Of a stretch of 13,893 bases of DNA, positions 1 through 5,823 are shown one piece after another. This stretch comes from an uncultured Lachnospiraceae bacterium (lineage in GTDB: Bacteria > Bacillota > Clostridia > Lachnospirales > Lachnospiraceae): assembly GCA_948665105.1 (NCBI GenBank), contig CAPNGW010000030.1, positions 1 through 13,893 of the forward strand. The letters run 5' to 3'. The position numbers and the translations under genes are program-made. Numbering within the stretch: the stretch's first letter is position 1; every line of letters begins with the position of its first letter. Below the pieces are notes generated by a model that made no database searches, was not told where the DNA came from, and saw only the letters and a list, made by a program, of their open reading frames with translations.

Positions 1-305
1 GGGCCGCAGACGCACATCCGGCACCTGCCAAAGCCCAAATCCAGCACCTCGTGAATGTTTCGCTTCTCCTCCAGTATGGTATCCTTGCCCACGATGCCGA
101 TGTCCGCTGCCCCGTACTCCACAAAGGTGGGAACGTCCGGCCCCTTGGCCAGAAAGAACTTAAGCTTCAGCTCCTCGTTGACAAAAATAAGCTTCCGTGT
201 GTTCTTGTCCTTCATTTCCTGGCAGGTGATGCCGATTTTCTCAAAGGTGGAAAGGGTTTGGCTGGCCAGCCGGCCCTTTCCCAGTGCAAAGGTCAGATAT
301 CTCAT
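1..305 (-). CDS. hisG: ATP phosphoribosyltransferase catalytic subunit, short form, C-terminus outside window
   Basis: This gene encodes the catalytic subunit for the first committed step of histidine synthesis, in which ATP and PRPP are condensed to phosphoribosyl-ATP in the cytoplasm. Only the first 101 codons are in the window. The N-terminus reads MRYLTFALGKGRL, the typical HisG opening with the GKGRL phosphate-binding stretch. It is followed by LAKGPDVPTFVEYGAADIG and then VGKDTILE, the usual periplasmic-binding-like first domain. The ATG overlaps the stop of hisZ as ATGA (302-305), so the two are translationally coupled. A HisZ partner directly upstream implies the short HisG form that lacks its own C-terminal regulatory domain and works as a HisG-HisZ hetero-octamer. 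That length class is inferred, because the 3' end is not visible. Confidence 0.95.
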   Translation of the reverse strand, partial: MRYLTFALGKGRLASQTLSTFEKIGITCQEMKDKNTRKLIFVNEELKLKFFLAKGPDVPTFVEYGAADIGIVGKDTILEEKRNIHEVLDLGFGRCRMCVCG

Positions 306-1573
306 GGGTTGCCGCCTCCTTCCTTTTCTTCCAAAGAGCTGTCGGCGCCGGCACAATTTAAGGCCCTGCCGGATTCCTCCAGAAATATGGTCTCAGTATA
401 GTCAAACCGCCGGGCATAGGCCTCATAATCGCATTCTTTCTTATCCTTGTCCCAGAGAACCAGGGCCACCTCCTCACCGCCCAGGCGCAGCTCCTTGGCA
501 TTTAAAATGGCATCCTGCCGCCTGCTTTCGTGATATACCAAAAGCCTGCACCTGTTTTCCACCGGAATCCTGATTTTCTGCCGTGTCAGGGCAGCCATCA
601 GCTGGTCCACCGTAACCGCAAAGCCGATGGAGGGAGCATTTTTGCCGAAATAGGGGAGCAAATCGTCGTAGCGCCCGCCCTTTACAATGGGCTCCCCGCT
701 TCCGAAGGTGTATCCTGCAAAAATAATCCCCGTATAATACCGGTAGCCACTGCTCATTCCCAGCTCCATGGATACGTACTTCTCCACTCCGTAATACCTT
801 AAAAGCTCATACAAATCCATAAGCCGTTTTATGGCCCCTTGTATCACAGGATACCTTCCGGCCAGCTCCAAAGCCCGGGAAAGCTCTTCCCCGTTGTCGC
901 AGATATCCCCCAGCTTTCGAAACAGCTCCTTTAAAGCTTCCTCCATGGCGAGGGGCTCCACCAGCTCCTCCACACCAAAGAAATTTTTATTGGCGATGAG
1001 CTGGCTTAGCTCCTCCACCGTCTCTTCGTCAAGGCCTGCCGCCTTTACAAGTCCTTTCCACACGTCCACATGTCCTATGGATATCTGGAATTCCTTAAGG
1101 CCCGCCGCCTTCAGCATTTCAACCACCAGAGCAATCACCTCCGCATCACCGTCCACGGAGGGTTCCCCAATCAGCTCTGCGCCCAGCTGGGTGGACTCCT
1201 TTAAGCGGCCCTGAAGACTGGAGTTGTTGATAAATGTATTTCCCTGATACCAGAGGCGCAGGGGCATTTCCTCCCTGGCAAAATACTTGGTGACGGAACG
1301 GGCCACAGAAGGGGTGATATCCGGGCGGAGCACCAGGGTGTTTCCCTCCCGGTCAAAGAATTTATACAGATCCTTCGACGGCGTAGTCCCGATTTCACGG
1401 CTGAATATATCGAAAAACTCCAAGGTTGGTGTCTGAATTGCATGAAATCCGTACTGTTTCAATATATTTTGCAGGTTTTCCTGCAAAACCATCTTTCTTG
1501 CACATTCCTGATTGTAAATATCCCGGACGCCCTCCGGGGTATGTAGTAAGCTTCTCAAAATTGTTAACCTCAT
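302..1573 (-). CDS. hisZ: ATP phosphoribosyltransferase regulatory subunit HisZ
   Basis: HisZ is a catalytically dead paralogue of histidyl-tRNA synthetase that binds short HisG and confers activity and histidine feedback. The 423-residue product has the class II synthetase-like fold signature: LLHTPEGVRDIY near residues 9-20, the motif-2-like LVLRPDITPSVAR at 80-92, and YYTG plus GGRYDDLL in the second half. The length fits HisZ (about 390-430) and the immediate hisG neighbour supports this over a true HisRS. The ATG at 1573 has only a distant AGGA. An in-frame TTG at 1558 has GAGG eight bases upstream and would give the more family-like start MRSLLHTPEG, so the true protein may be 418 residues. 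It lies 17 bases after recU and overlaps hisG by four bases, within the leftward operon. Confidence 0.93.
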   Translation of the reverse strand: MRLTILRSLLHTPEGVRDIYNQECARKMVLQENLQNILKQYGFHAIQTPTLEFFDIFSREIGTTPSKDLYKFFDREGNTLVLRPDITPSVARSVTKYFAREEMPLRLWYQGNTFINNSSLQGRLKESTQLGAELIGEPSVDGDAEVIALVVEMLKAAGLKEFQISIGHVDVWKGLVKAAGLDEETVEELSQLIANKNFFGVEELVEPLAMEEALKELFRKLGDICDNGEELSRALELAGRYPVIQGAIKRLMDLYELLRYYGVEKYVSMELGMSSGYRYYTGIIFAGYTFGSGEPIVKGGRYDDLLPYFGKNAPSIGFAVTVDQLMAALTRQKIRIPVENRCRLLVYHESRRQDAILNAKELRLGGEEVALVLWDKDKKECDYEAYARRFDYTETIFLEESGRALNCAGADSSLEEKEGGGNP

Positions 1574-1590
1574 TTCTCAAAATTCCTGTC

Positions 1591-2133
1591 TTATGATTCC
1601 TGGCATCGGTAATCCAAATCCTTCTGAAGCATCTCCAGATACGGAACCAGCACACCGCCCCTTGTGCAGAACAAAAATTCCTGCCACAGCTCTTCATAAC
1701 GGAAGCTTTTGCGTCCGCCATTCCCGGCTCTTTCCCAGAATTGCTCCAGCTGCCGGAAGGGCAGATAATAAAATTCATTCCGATGGGTGAAAAAGAGAAT
1801 CAGAAAGGCGATTCCTCCCTGCTTTTCAAAATTCTCCATAAAAACCAGCTGGTGCTTGTGGATATTCTGTAAAGGAAAGGTGTCCGTGTTGCATTCCTTG
1901 GCGTCAAAGCACACTGGAATCCCCTGCACCGCGCCTATATAATCCACGGTACTTTTCTTATCAAAATAAGCCAGGGTAATATGACGGCTCTCCTTGTCGA
2001 TTCGTATGGGGGTAATGGGTGTGGGCACCTTCTGAATCAGGGCAAGTCCGCATTCCAGATATTTTTCATTGGTCCGGTTGATAAATTCCTCCAGGGTGGA
2101 GCCCCGAAGTCCCCTGGAATTCCATGTAGGCAT
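1591..2133 (-). CDS. recU: Holliday junction resolvase RecU
   Basis: RecU is the Firmicute Holliday junction resolvase, a Mg-dependent dimeric nuclease that cuts four-way junctions during recombinational repair and chromosome segregation. The 180-residue protein matches the RecU layout: an N-terminal NSRGLRGSTLEEFINRTN, then KVPTPITP (36-42), STVDYIG (61-67), an AKE stretch (78-80), FPLQNIHKHQ (86-95) and GRKSFRYEEL (140-149). The expected acidic D...(E/D)xK nuclease site is seen as D64 and D77-A-K79; the Bacillus protein has Glu at the second acidic position. The ATG at 2133 is preceded by GGAAGAGGGA and overlaps the phosphatase stop by one base (TGATG), so it is coupled to that gene. In Bacillus recU pairs with the penicillin-binding protein gene ponA; here it sits before hisZ instead. 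Confidence 0.92.
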   Translation of the reverse strand: MPTWNSRGLRGSTLEEFINRTNEKYLECGLALIQKVPTPITPIRIDKESRHITLAYFDKKSTVDYIGAVQGIPVCFDAKECNTDTFPLQNIHKHQLVFMENFEKQGGIAFLILFFTHRNEFYYLPFRQLEQFWERAGNGGRKSFRYEELWQEFLFCTRGGVLVPYLEMLQKDLDYRCQES

Positions 2134-2780
2134 CAGACAATCCCTCTTCCTGCCTGTGGCTTTGGCTGATAGTATAAACGGTTTCTCTCCAGCATGACAG
2201 GCTGGCCGCCCTCCACCTTCACCACATTGATACTGCAATTTGCCTGGGCAATTCCCCAGTAATCCTTTAATTCCCGGTGCTCGATGATGCTGATAAATGC
2301 CCGAAGCACCGCACCGTGACATACCACCAGCACATGCTCACAGCTCCCCTCAAGAGGCAGGATGTCTTCCTCAAGGAAGCTCTGGATGCGGGCAAAGACC
2401 TCCCCAAAGCTCTCACCCTGCCTGGGAGGAATATAGTGTACCGGGTCCCGAAAGCAAATACGGATGGGCTCATACCGGGGATTGGTATCCATCTCACACA
2501 TCCGGATGCCTTCAAATTCTCCAAAGCTCATCTCCCGGATTTTGTCAGATACCGTAATGGGCACATTACTTTCTCCCCCGATGATTTCAGCCGTCCTTCT
2601 GGCTCTTAAATAAGGGCTGGTAATTATTTTGTCAAAAGTTATATCGTCTTTTAAAAAACCGTCTCTGGTCTGTTTCGCCAGCTGAATGCCATATTCATTT
2701 AAAGGAATATCCTGAGAGCCCTGCAGAAGGCCCTGCCTGTTCCAGTCGGTTTCCCCGTGACGCATGATATATAAATACAT
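2133..2780 (-). CDS. Histidine phosphatase family protein (phosphoglycerate mutase-like fold)
   Basis: This 215-residue protein belongs to the branch-1 histidine phosphatase superfamily, which removes or transfers phosphate through a phosphohistidine intermediate. It has the RHGETDWN motif at residues 7-14 with the nucleophile H8. SPYLRARRTAE at 55-65 supplies the phosphate-binding arginine, FGEFEG follows at 86-91, and CHG at 154-156 holds the second histidine. The ATG at 2780 follows AGAGGGAG at good spacing. The length fits CobC/GpmB-like phosphatases rather than the larger true dPGM, and the substrate cannot be told from sequence. It lies 41 bases after the RluA-family gene and overlaps recU by one base. 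Being upstream of hisZ and hisG raises a link to histidinol-phosphate removal, but that is a guess; no other evidence supports it. Confidence 0.9.
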   Translation of the reverse strand: MYLYIMRHGETDWNRQGLLQGSQDIPLNEYGIQLAKQTRDGFLKDDITFDKIITSPYLRARRTAEIIGGESNVPITVSDKIREMSFGEFEGIRMCEMDTNPRYEPIRICFRDPVHYIPPRQGESFGEVFARIQSFLEEDILPLEGSCEHVLVVCHGAVLRAFISIIEHRELKDYWGIAQANCSINVVKVEGGQPVMLERNRLYYQPKPQAGRGIV

Positions 2781-2821
2781 GAAGCTCCCTCTTTCGTTGT
2801 GTCAAAGCTGTAACTATAATA

Positions 2822-3781
2822 TCACTGTTTGGCCGCAAATTCCAGAGCCTTTTGAAAAATTTCCGGCAGAGGGGCTTTTACCACCCTCCCGTCAGCAAAC
2901 TCCATCCGGCAGGCGTGAAGCAGCTGTCCTTTCACACTGCAATGCTTGCGGAACAGCTGATTTACTGTGGGGTTTCCGTACTTTAAGTCCCCCACAATCG
3001 GGTGTCCCTTGGAGGCAAGGTGTGCACGAATCTGGTGGGAACGGCCGGTGTATAAACGCACCTCCAGCAAGGTATAGGCCCCTGCCTGTCTTAAGGGACG
3101 GTAGCCGGTCTTTATAAAGCTTGCGCCTTCTTGCTCTGTGGGGGAGACCGTAACCTTGTTGGACTTCTCATCCTTTTTAAGCCATCCGGTAACCTCCTGC
3201 TCTTTTGTGACTGCCCCCTGCACCAGACAGCAGTAATATTTTCCAAGGCTATGCTCCTTTAACTGCTCTGCCATATGCTGAAGTCCCCGAAGGGTCTTTC
3301 CTGCAATCAGTATGCCGGAGGTATTCCGGTCTAAGCGGTTACAGACAGAGGGCTTGAAGGTGTTAAGCTCCTTCGGTGAAATGGCCCCCTCCTTCAGAAG
3401 GTAGCCGATGATATATTCGTTGGCGGAAATATCCGCCGGGCTTGCTTTTTGAGACAGCATGCCGGCGGGCTTGTCGATAATCAGAATGTCCTCATCCTCA
3501 TGGAGCACCGTAAGGGCCGTTACGGGGTACTGGCCTTTTAACGTTTCCATGTCCGTGACTTCATTGGAGAATTTAGAGATGGTTTCATCCGACAGGAAGA
3601 TTTTCAGCTGGTCTTTGGCCTTAAGCTTTTCAGAGCCATCTGCTTTCCTGCCGTTTAAAACAATATTTTTTTTCCGTAGCATTTTATAGAGAAAGCCGGA
3701 CGGTGCCTGGGGCAAACATTTTTTTAAATATTTGTCCAGCCGTTGTCCGGCCTCATTTTCTTTGATTTCCCGTATCTCCAC
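2822..3781 (-). CDS. RluA-family pseudouridine synthase with S4 RNA-binding domain
   Basis: This enzyme isomerises uridine to pseudouridine in RNA, most likely 23S rRNA (RluC/RluD group). Counting from the GTG at 3781, an S4 domain fills residues 8-65, beginning AGQRLDKYL with VLNGRKADGSEKL later. The catalytic domain has DKPAGMLSQK (103-112) and CNRLDRNTSG (147-156), with the catalytic aspartate at D151. YTGRSHQIRAHL and GHPIVGDLKYG follow at 244-269. The usual His before RLD is Asn here, a variant I believe occurs in clostridia. An ATG at 3820 would add 13 residues but has no ribosome site. The GTG has GGGAGAGG eight bases upstream and starts the protein right at the S4 domain, so it is preferred. 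This is the first gene of the leftward operon behind the promoter at 3854-3884. The exact target base is unknown. Confidence 0.93.
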   Translation of the reverse strand: MEIREIKENEAGQRLDKYLKKCLPQAPSGFLYKMLRKKNIVLNGRKADGSEKLKAKDQLKIFLSDETISKFSNEVTDMETLKGQYPVTALTVLHEDEDILIIDKPAGMLSQKASPADISANEYIIGYLLKEGAISPKELNTFKPSVCNRLDRNTSGILIAGKTLRGLQHMAEQLKEHSLGKYYCCLVQGAVTKEQEVTGWLKKDEKSNKVTVSPTEQEGASFIKTGYRPLRQAGAYTLLEVRLYTGRSHQIRAHLASKGHPIVGDLKYGNPTVNQLFRKHCSVKGQLLHACRMEFADGRVVKAPLPEIFQKALEFAAKQ

Positions 3782-3853
3782 AGCATTTACCTCTCCCACT
3801 GATTTATGAGCGTCATTCACCGCTGATTAAGCATGTTTTCTTCTCTTTCGCTC

Positions 3854-3884
3854 ATTATATCATAATTTCGGTATGCTGTGTAAA
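3854..3884 (-). promoter_or_regulatory. Extended -10 promoter for the rluA-phosphatase-recU-hisZ-hisG operon
   Basis: On the minus strand a perfect TATAAT (3854-3859) carries an upstream TGA, making the extended -10 TGATATAAT. A TTTACA at 3879-3884 could be the -35, though the 19-base spacer is longer than ideal; the extended -10 would compensate. Initiation is expected near 3847, before both candidate starts of the RluA-family gene. It sits just after the stop of the 399-residue gene, which separates the two transcription units. A short palindrome (AAATG-TC-CATTT, 3886-3897) abuts the -35 and could be an operator. Confidence 0.7.
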
Positions 3885-3898
3885 GAAATGTCCATTTG

Positions 3899-5098
3899 CT
3901 AAAAGGTATATGTGCCGGTATTCACCACCTTGGTGTCCAAAAGCTCCTTGCCAAGGGCAAACAGGCCTGAAAGACCGCCTTCTCCGCCACAGGTAATTTT
4001 TCCCACATCCTCAGAAATCATCTCCACTGCGCTGTATTGCTCCTGGGAGCACCGGACAACACCGCAATCCTGAATCTTAAGCTTTGAAAGAAGCTGCTCC
4101 TCCGTCACCTGGGGCAGGATGGTGAGCATTGCCACATCACATATATGAACCTCATCCTTCATTAACAGCTTAGGTTCTACCTTAAAGTGGGTTTTGTCGT
4201 TAATCCAGATTCCCCGCTCTATTTTCAGCTCCTGGTATTCCAGCACATCGCTTTTCTCAGACAGAGCCTGCTCCAGCGCTTCCTTTATCCGCACTGTTCC
4301 GTTAACCTTAAGGAATTCAAGCTTTTTAAGAACCACTTCATCCTCGATTCGCACATTGCCGTCTATGAAAATCCTTGCGCCATGCTTTCTCAGATGATTT
4401 TCCCCTAAGGTAATATCCCCGGAAAGGTAAGAAACGCCATCCTTGATTACCTGTATTTTTGTCACATCGTCAAAAAGAGGAATGGCCTGGGCAAGTATCT
4501 TTTCCGGAATCACGGCCTGTGGGGTGATAAAGTGAGCCTCCTTTTGCACCAGTGCATTGACATCCAGCCCTTCCTCTGTCAGTATCACCTTCTGAGAAGC
4601 GAAATAGCTTTGTTCCTTTGCCCGCAGTACGAAGGTGGAATCCGGACAGAATACACTGTCCACCACAACGGCTCCGTCCGGATAGCTCTCCGTCTTGCCG
4701 TTTACTTTAAGGTCAGGCAGGGTTGTAAGCACACTGGCGGGACATGACAGCTTACCGTTTACCACAATCCCCAGGCACTGCTTTAAGATTTCCTCTGTCC
4801 CTGCCTCAATGGTTACCTTCCCGTTGACAAACAAAATGAATTTTTTTGCCGAAATCCGGTCTCCGGCTTTGATGGAGTAGGAGCCGTTATGCTGAATGAT
4901 TTCTGCGTCTTCCTCCGCCGCAACCACACTTGCGCAGTTTATTTCCACATCGTAGGGAGCCGTTAATACCTGGACCCTGGGACTGGTAAATACAGTCGCC
5001 GCGTTGATTATGATTTTATCATATTGCTTCAGCAATTCCTCTTTGATGCCGCGCATATCGCAGTATGCACAATTTACCATAAATTTCTTTTTTTCCAT
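3899..5098 (-). CDS. Unrecognised 399-residue soluble protein with VNG/IDG beta-strand repeats, sigma-factor partner
   Basis: I do not recognise this family. The protein has no signal peptide and no membrane segment, so it is expected in the cytoplasm. A CxxC (C10, C13 in VNCAYCDMRG) opens the sequence, and ten cysteines are spread through it. Two blocks contain strand-like repeats of about 19-22 residues centred on VNG or IDG. Block one has VNG at 91, 113 and 132 (for example FVNGKVTIE, VVNGKLSCP); block two has IDG at 245 and VNG at 265 (FIDGNVRIE, KVNGTVRIK). Between turns are short leucine-containing helical stretches such as EEILKQCLG, which suggests a solenoid. The C-terminus is glycine-rich (GGEGGLSGL, 371-379). 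The ATG at 5098 lies 15 bases after the sigma-factor stop, with AAAGGA ten bases upstream. Co-transcription suggests it regulates, or is an output of, that sigma factor; this is inference. Confidence 0.85.
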   Translation of the reverse strand: MEKKKFMVNCAYCDMRGIKEELLKQYDKIIINAATVFTSPRVQVLTAPYDVEINCASVVAAEEDAEIIQHNGSYSIKAGDRISAKKFILFVNGKVTIEAGTEEILKQCLGIVVNGKLSCPASVLTTLPDLKVNGKTESYPDGAVVVDSVFCPDSTFVLRAKEQSYFASQKVILTEEGLDVNALVQKEAHFITPQAVIPEKILAQAIPLFDDVTKIQVIKDGVSYLSGDITLGENHLRKHGARIFIDGNVRIEDEVVLKKLEFLKVNGTVRIKEALEQALSEKSDVLEYQELKIERGIWINDKTHFKVEPKLLMKDEVHICDVAMLTILPQVTEEQLLSKLKIQDCGVVRCSQEQYSAVEMISEDVGKITCGGEGGLSGLFALGKELLDTKVVNTGTYTF

Positions 5099-5113
5099 AC
5101 CTCATTCATCCTT

Positions 5114-5575
5114 TCACTTTTTCAATTCCTTTTTAAGTATCTTTCTTGCCAGTGACAGCCGGGTCCTGACATTCTCCGGTGTCATTTGAAAAATATCTGC
5201 AATTTCCGTTGCCTGATAGCCTTCAAAATGCCGCAGATAAAAAATACTTTTGTCCCGTTCACTCAGTATGCTGCAAAGCTGCCATACCTCGATTTCTGTC
5301 AAATCTGTCTCTGTAATACCAGTTTCATGAAGCTCTGGCTCCCTGTTTTGATGCCGGATGCGGTCGATGAGAAGATTTTTTGCCGTGCGGTAAAGCCATG
5401 CCCGGCGTTGTCTTTGCTCCAGTCCCCTTAATGCCTCCTCATGCTCCAAGGCACGCAGAAAAGTCTCCTGTGCAATATCCTCCGCTGCCGCATAATCAAA
5501 TATATGATTTACCAGATATTTTTGCAGTTCCCGGTAATATGCGGCGTACAATTCCGATATTAAATCTTCTTTCAA
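5114..5575 (-). CDS. RNA polymerase sigma factor, ECF-like sigma-70 family
   Basis: This 153-residue protein would direct RNA polymerase to a small regulon. Region 2 spans about residues 8-75, with DIAQETFLRAL at 33-43 and the -10 recognition stretch WLYRTAKNLLIDRIR at 60-74. A short linker leads to region 4 (about 94-150), with LSERDKSIFYLRHFEGYQA followed by the helix-turn-helix TEIADIFQMTPENVRTRLSLAR that would read the -35. Only regions 2 and 4 are present, as in extracytoplasmic-function sigma factors. The start is TTG at 5575, supported by GGAGGGAT eight bases upstream. No typical anti-sigma gene with a membrane helix is adjacent; instead a soluble repeat protein follows 15 bases later. 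An upstream small reading frame overlaps its first 80 bases. The signal is unknown. Confidence 0.92.
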   Translation of the reverse strand: MKEDLISELYAAYYRELQKYLVNHIFDYAAAEDIAQETFLRALEHEEALRGLEQRQRRAWLYRTAKNLLIDRIRHQNREPELHETGITETDLTEIEVWQLCSILSERDKSIFYLRHFEGYQATEIADIFQMTPENVRTRLSLARKILKKELKK

Positions 5576-5714
5576 CTTTTCTTATCCCTCCAGTAGATTT
5601 GGTCTTAGACTCTTTCTGACAGTAATCCATCCGCTCTGCCCTCTCCCAGCCAGGCAACTCATATTCCCGCTGCCGCTCCTTTTGCCTTACCTCAGCTTCC
5701 AGTTCAACTAACAT
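5496..5714 (-). CDS. Possible 73-residue small protein overlapping the sigma-factor start
   Basis: A reading frame begins at the ATG at 5714 with AAAAGGAG eight bases upstream, one of the better ribosome sites in the window. It opens MLVELEAEVRQKERQREYE, then LPGWERAERMDYCQKE, a charged, probably helical segment with no membrane helix. After about residue 46 the frame runs into the sigma-factor gene in a different frame and stops at 5496, so its last 27 codons overlap sigma codons. The first 46 codons look coding, while the tail is constrained by the sigma gene. It could be a real small regulator or a leader whose translation opens the sigma TTG start. I know no family for it, and the product may be shorter or untranslated. 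Confidence 0.45.
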   Translation of the reverse strand: MLVELEAEVRQKERQREYELPGWERAERMDYCQKESKTKSTGGIRKVERRFNIGIVRRILPGTAKISGKSYI

Positions 5715-5722
5715 ATACGTTT

Positions 5723-5774
5723 CTCCTTTTCTGTGGCTGTTTCCTGCTTTCAAAAGAGATAACGATTAAAGGAG
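5723..5774 (-). promoter_or_regulatory. Possible ribosome-site-masking stem in the sigma operon leader
   Basis: In a minus-strand transcript the ribosome site of the 73-residue frame (AAAGGAG, 5723-5729) is exactly complementary to CTCCTTT (5768-5774), with 38 bases between. The upstream arm lies inside TCACCTCCTTT (5769-5779 plus flank), which equals the 3' tail of 16S rRNA. Pairing would hide the ribosome site. This matters only if transcription starts upstream of 5774, and I find no convincing promoter there, so the site is tentative. Confidence 0.25.
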
Positions 5775-5784
5775 GTGAAGTGTG

Positions 5785-5804
5785 AAAAATTTTTTTAAAT
5801 TTTT
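5785..5804. repeat. Perfect A/T-only palindrome in the ygiQ-sigma intergenic region
   Basis: The twenty bases A5-T7-A3-T5 form AAAAATTT, a four-base centre TTTT, then AAATTTTT, an exact inverted repeat without G or C. It lies 20 bases after the ygiQ stop and upstream of the sigma-factor operon. It could be a weak ygiQ terminator, an UP-element-like or bent segment, or a binding site. No G/C-rich terminator stem is visible at this junction. Confidence 0.5.
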
Positions 5805-5823
5805 GCCAATGAAATTTGGGCGC

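Noticed and set aside
831..1214. Long plus-strand open frames opposite hisZ and other genes
   Set aside because: They lie antisense to well-recognised genes, lack ribosome sites and show serine/proline/arginine-rich composition typical of reversed coding sequence.
302..1573. Reading the hisZ gene as a histidyl-tRNA synthetase
   Set aside because: It has a synthetase-like fold, but it sits in ATGA overlap with a HisG start, and its length and divergent motifs fit HisZ.
2133..2780. Annotating the phosphatase as phosphoglycerate mutase or alpha-ribazole phosphatase
   Set aside because: The fold is clear, but no cobalamin or glycolysis genes are nearby and the sequence does not decide the substrate.
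5709..5745. ECF autoregulatory promoter in front of the sigma operon (GGAAAC and CGTATA near the small-gene start)
   Set aside because: The elements resemble the TGAAAC/CGTA type, but the spacer is about 19 bases rather than about 16, and initiation would fall inside the small reading frame. Too weak to call.
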